A stretch of DNA of 64,000 nucleotides from Flavobacteriia bacterium 40-80 (GTDB lineage: Bacteria; Bacteroidota; Bacteroidia; Flavobacteriales_D; Crocinitomicaceae): positions 62,001-126,000 of the forward strand of contig MKVF01000016.1 of NCBI GenBank assembly GCA_001899145.1, given 5' to 3'. Of the stretch, positions 60,960 to 64,000 are shown one piece after another. A program made the translations under genes and the position numbers. Positions within the stretch are counted from its first letter, which is position 1, and each line of letters opens with the position of its first letter. The notes beneath the pieces are model-generated. The model ran no database searches, was not told where the DNA came from, and worked only from the letters and a program-made list of their open reading frames with translations.

Positions 60960-62883
60960 AATTGCACTTACTTTTTTGACTTTATTATTTTGCTCTGCGG
61001 CTATACACGGACAGTATAATTTACAGGATTACAAAAAAAAGTACCCGGGAAATAATTTTATCGGTCTTGACAGAACAGAGATTGTCAAAATGGATATTTT
61101 TGGAGACCAGATTCGGACCGTAATAAATGTAAATGAAGATTTTCTTATCCTTAATAAGGAAGGGGCGACCTTGTTTTCAGAAGAAGAAATCGAATATTCT
61201 TCATTTGAAAAAATATCTAAGATTGAGGCCTATTCTTATCAGTTGGAAGATAAAAGCAAAAAGAAGACAAAGGCAACTAATTTTGTTACGAAGGCAGCAG
61301 AAAAAGATGACAACGTTTTTCATGATGACATACAGCGGATCTCTTTTTTTTATCCGGGATTAGGAGAAGGATTTGTAAAGCATCTGAACTACAATATGGA
61401 AGTAAATGAAAAACATTTTCCTTCTGGCTTGAGATTCTACAGCTTCTATCCTCAGGAAAAAATCGTATTCACAATAGACCACGATACAGCGATTCACCTG
61501 TCAAAATTTGAATATAATTTTGAGAATTTTGAGATTGTCTTTACGGAAAATATTATAAAAAACAGAAGGATATGGACCTGGACATGTACGAGCGTTCCTA
61601 ATTTTCGGTTGGATAATTATGCCCCGAAACCGGATTATTACCTGCCGGGAGTTTTTTGCCAGATAAGCCATTTCTATGTAAAAGGAGTGAAAACGGAAGT
61701 GCTGGGCGGTTTGGATAATCTTGTGGAGTGGTATAGCTCAAATGTGCAGCAGGCAGAAAATGAAGTGCCCTCGGAGCAGCTGGTAAATATGACGAATGCA
61801 CTTGTGGAAGGTTTGGATGATGATCTCTCTCGTGTGAAAGTAATTTACTACTGGGTGCAGGATAATATCAAATACATTGCCTTTGAAGAAGGTATCGGAG
61901 GATTTGTTCCCAGAACACCGAATCAGGTTTTTGATAAAAAATTCGGTGATTGTAAAGACATGTCGGTTTTAATTTATAAAATGCTGGGAATTTTAAATAT
62001 AAACGCAAAGCTGGTCTGGATTGGTACGGATGACATACCGTTCAGATACAGTGATTTCCCCAGCTCTTTAGTAGATAATCACATGATTGCTGCCTGTAAT
62101 ATTGACGGAACGACCTATTTCCTCGATGCAACATCAGAGCTTCTGCCAATATATTTCCCGTCATCGTTTACACAGGGAAAAGAGGCGCTGGTCTATAGCT
62201 CCCGGAATGATTATAAGCTGGAAATGGTTCCTGTTCCGGAAGAAAATAAGACGAAGTTCACAAATAAATCCCGGATAGAAATACAGAACCGTACGATTAC
62301 GGGAACAGCTATTCAGAAGCTGGAAGGATATTATAACTGGCTGGTCAGATCCAAACTGATATATATGAATGATCTGACAGAAGAAAAAAAAGCGGAAAGG
62401 TTCAGCAACATGGGAAATAACTCGTACAAGGTAACACAAGCGAAATTTACAATTCCTGAAAACAGGGAAATGCCCATGGAGTTAGATTACTCCTTTAAGG
62501 TTGATAATTATGTAACATCTTATGAAGATGAAATATTTGTGAATCTGGTTCTGGACAAATCAATTTATATAGAAAAACAATTGAAAAATTCGAGAAAGAG
62601 CCCTTTTGTAATGAATTTTTTCTCTGATAATACTTATGAAACGGAATTGGTGATTCCGGATGGAATGACAGTGAAGAATATTCCGGAATCAATTGAATAT
62701 GAATCAGAAAAGGTGAAGTTCAATATTGATTATAAAATAGAGGAAAATTTAGTAAAAGTGAAAATAAGAACGATTTTTCGGTTTTTGCTGCTGCAGCCGG
62801 ATGAATTCAATATATGGAACGAATTTGTTTCGACTGTGGATAAAGCTTTAAACAGTTCAGTCGTATTAATCAAAAATAAATAA
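60946..62883 (+). CDS. DUF3857/transglutaminase-like secreted protein
   Basis: A 645-residue secreted protein. The signal peptide covers about residues 1-22 (ending AIHGQ). A DUF3857 domain spans about 50-230, then a transglutaminase-like domain (about 255-390) with Cys in FGDCKDMSVL, His in VDNHMIAAC and Asp in TYFLDATSE, giving an intact Cys-His-Asp triad. A beta-rich C-terminal domain follows. I place the start at ATG 60946; an in-frame TTG lies directly before it. It overlaps the MORN protein gene and is followed after 7 bases by a related protein, forming an operon whose function is unknown. Confidence 0.87.
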   Translation: MLKNRIALTFLTLLFCSAAIHGQYNLQDYKKKYPGNNFIGLDRTEIVKMDIFGDQIRTVINVNEDFLILNKEGATLFSEEEIEYSSFEKISKIEAYSYQLEDKSKKKTKATNFVTKAAEKDDNVFHDDIQRISFFYPGLGEGFVKHLNYNMEVNEKHFPSGLRFYSFYPQEKIVFTIDHDTAIHLSKFEYNFENFEIVFTENIIKNRRIWTWTCTSVPNFRLDNYAPKPDYYLPGVFCQISHFYVKGVKTEVLGGLDNLVEWYSSNVQQAENEVPSEQLVNMTNALVEGLDDDLSRVKVIYYWVQDNIKYIAFEEGIGGFVPRTPNQVFDKKFGDCKDMSVLIYKMLGILNINAKLVWIGTDDIPFRYSDFPSSLVDNHMIAACNIDGTTYFLDATSELLPIYFPSSFTQGKEALVYSSRNDYKLEMVPVPEENKTKFTNKSRIEIQNRTITGTAIQKLEGYYNWLVRSKLIYMNDLTEEKKAERFSNMGNNSYKVTQAKFTIPENREMPMELDYSFKVDNYVTSYEDEIFVNLVLDKSIYIEKQLKNSRKSPFVMNFFSDNTYETELVIPDGMTVKNIPESIEYESEKVKFNIDYKIEENLVKVKIRTIFRFLLLQPDEFNIWNEFVSTVDKALNSSVVLIKNK

Positions 62884-62890
62884 AATAGTT

Positions 62891-64000
62891 ATGAAGTACT
62901 TTTGGTTGCCGTTATTGTTATTACAAAGCTTAATTGCTTCTGCTCAGGATTTTTATTATAAGGGATACGATTGGGAAAAAACACCTGAAAAATCTGAGTT
63001 GACGGAGGAAGAAAAGAAGCTGGATGAGGTTTTTCTGAAAAGAAGAGACTGCATACAACTGTTTTTGATGAATAACAACGCTGTGGAGTACCGGCTGGCT
63101 CATAAAATTATCCAGCTGAATACCGATAAAGGAATCGAGCGTTTCAATAAATATTATCTGAACAGTGCCGGTGAGATCAGAATGGAATACCAGAAGGCAA
63201 GGGTTATTAAGCCAAATGGGGATATCATCGTACAGAATTCTTCCGATATCAAAGAAGCAAAAGATGAAAACGGAGATGTTGAATATCGTTATTTTGCTTT
63301 TGAAGGAATAGAGAAAGGCAGCATTATTGAAATTCTTGAGCTTGGATTATATCCGGCACGATTTACAGGTTCTTCCGTCAAATTACAGGGATCCAGTTAT
63401 TACAAAAATTTAGACTTTGAAATCATTACACCTTCTCATTTAGTGTATGCTTCCTACCCGGTAAACGGAGCGCCGGATTTTGTAGTGGACACAACGGCAA
63501 AAGAAGACTTCAGACGCGTCTATATACACATGGAAAATGTAAAACCGTTGAAAAAAGACGAATGGGCAGCTTATGATGCCAACCTGCAAAAAGTCTATTT
63601 TAAGCTGGATAAAAACCTTGCTACCAGAAAAGCAAATTTCTATACTTACGGAGACGTAACACATTCTATTCATAAAGCTCTTTTTGATCCGTTGACAAAA
63701 AAAGAAACAGCGAAATTGAAAAAGTTCATTAAATCACTGGATTTACAAAATGCAAAGGACAATGAAGACAAAATCCGTAAAGTTGAAAATGAAATCAAAA
63801 AAGGATATCTGATTGCTGAACAGCGGGTAGAAAACGGAACCAATCTGGACTTTATTCTGTCTAACAAAATAATGACAACTCAGGGATTTTTTAAGTTATT
63901 CATAAATGTTTTGAAAGAGCTGAATCAACCTTATGAATTAGTGTTGACATGCGATCGTTATGAAGATAAGTTCCTGACAAAATACGAAGCGTATAATTTC
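62891..64000 (+). CDS. DUF3857-type secreted protein, cut by the window edge
   Basis: The open frame starts at ATG 62891, 7 bases after the previous stop, and runs without interruption to the end of the window, giving at least 370 residues. It has a signal peptide (about residues 1-18, ending IASAQ) and resembles the N-terminal DUF3857 part of the preceding protein (HKIIQLNTDKGIERFNKYYL, about 72-91; GSIIEILELGLYP, about 144-156), but the transglutaminase domain, if any, would lie beyond the edge. It is a paralogue in the same operon. Confidence 0.8.
   Translation, partial: MKYFWLPLLLLQSLIASAQDFYYKGYDWEKTPEKSELTEEEKKLDEVFLKRRDCIQLFLMNNNAVEYRLAHKIIQLNTDKGIERFNKYYLNSAGEIRMEYQKARVIKPNGDIIVQNSSDIKEAKDENGDVEYRYFAFEGIEKGSIIEILELGLYPARFTGSSVKLQGSSYYKNLDFEIITPSHLVYASYPVNGAPDFVVDTTAKEDFRRVYIHMENVKPLKKDEWAAYDANLQKVYFKLDKNLATRKANFYTYGDVTHSIHKALFDPLTKKETAKLKKFIKSLDLQNAKDNEDKIRKVENEIKKGYLIAEQRVENGTNLDFILSNKIMTTQGFFKLFINVLKELNQPYELVLTCDRYEDKFLTKYEAYNF

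Overview
The window is AT-rich chromosomal DNA from a member of the Bacteroidota, most likely a Flavobacteriales/Crocinitomicaceae-type marine or freshwater organism. The genus is a guess. The evidence is the family content (S46 dipeptidyl-peptidase, DUF2480, DUF3857-transglutaminase proteins, MORN_2 repeat proteins), promoter elements of the Bacteroidota -7 type (TAnnTTTG), and weak Shine-Dalgarno sequences. I see no rRNA, tRNA, CRISPR array, integrase, transposase, phage capsid or terminase gene.

Layout. 1-5.8 kb is housekeeping and stress: a PA2169-type four-helix bundle protein, a coiled-coil lipoprotein, etfAB, pdhB, a DUF488 protein and a Dyp-type peroxidase. 6.1-27.3 kb is one long plus-strand operon for an extracellular contractile injection system (eCIS): terminator (Pvc16/DUF4255), one sheath, two tube proteins, DUF5908, LysM baseplate hub, VgrG-like spike, PAAR tip, gp25 wedge, two large baseplate proteins, an 853-aa protein of unknown role, three fibre-like proteins sharing an N-terminal module, and a tape-measure family protein. 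27.3-34.1 kb is a cargo region: a small leader-bearing protein next to a membrane protein, a 1531-aa DUF4157 polymorphic effector ending in an Ntox15-like HxxD nuclease domain, its Tdi1-family immunity protein, and broken copies of the effector's mid-region. 34.2-44.4 kb is an accessory block: a LodA-type quinone oxidase fused to a catalase-like domain with its LodB flavoprotein, a small protein/7-TM protein/histidine kinase/response regulator operon, the eCIS AAA+ ATPase, and an alpha/beta hydrolase. 44.5-64 kb is housekeeping again: mscS-like channel, transglutaminase-like protein, folA, topB, DUF2480, S46 peptidase, ybaK, dnaK, then a MORN/DUF3857 operon running off the right edge.

Main new observation. 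Five promoters (eCIS operon, lodA, the two-component operon, the AAA+ ATPase and the alpha/beta hydrolase) each carry a pair of sites of the form RGGTAT-WW-ATACCY whose centres are 23-24 bp apart. In four of the five, the pair lies exactly 30.5 bp before a -7-like element. This pattern is not seen at the housekeeping genes I inspected. I infer one regulon, probably controlled by the LuxR/NarL-type response regulator encoded inside it, which joins the injection particle, its ATPase, a CTQ oxidase and a hydrolase in one programme.

A second theme is modular cargo. Two neighbouring proteins share a nearly identical leader of about 27 residues (candidate particle-loading signal), the large effector has an antibacterial-type toxin with a matching immunity gene, and silent cassettes downstream differ from the effector almost only at synonymous sites, which points to recent paralogue loss and recombination.
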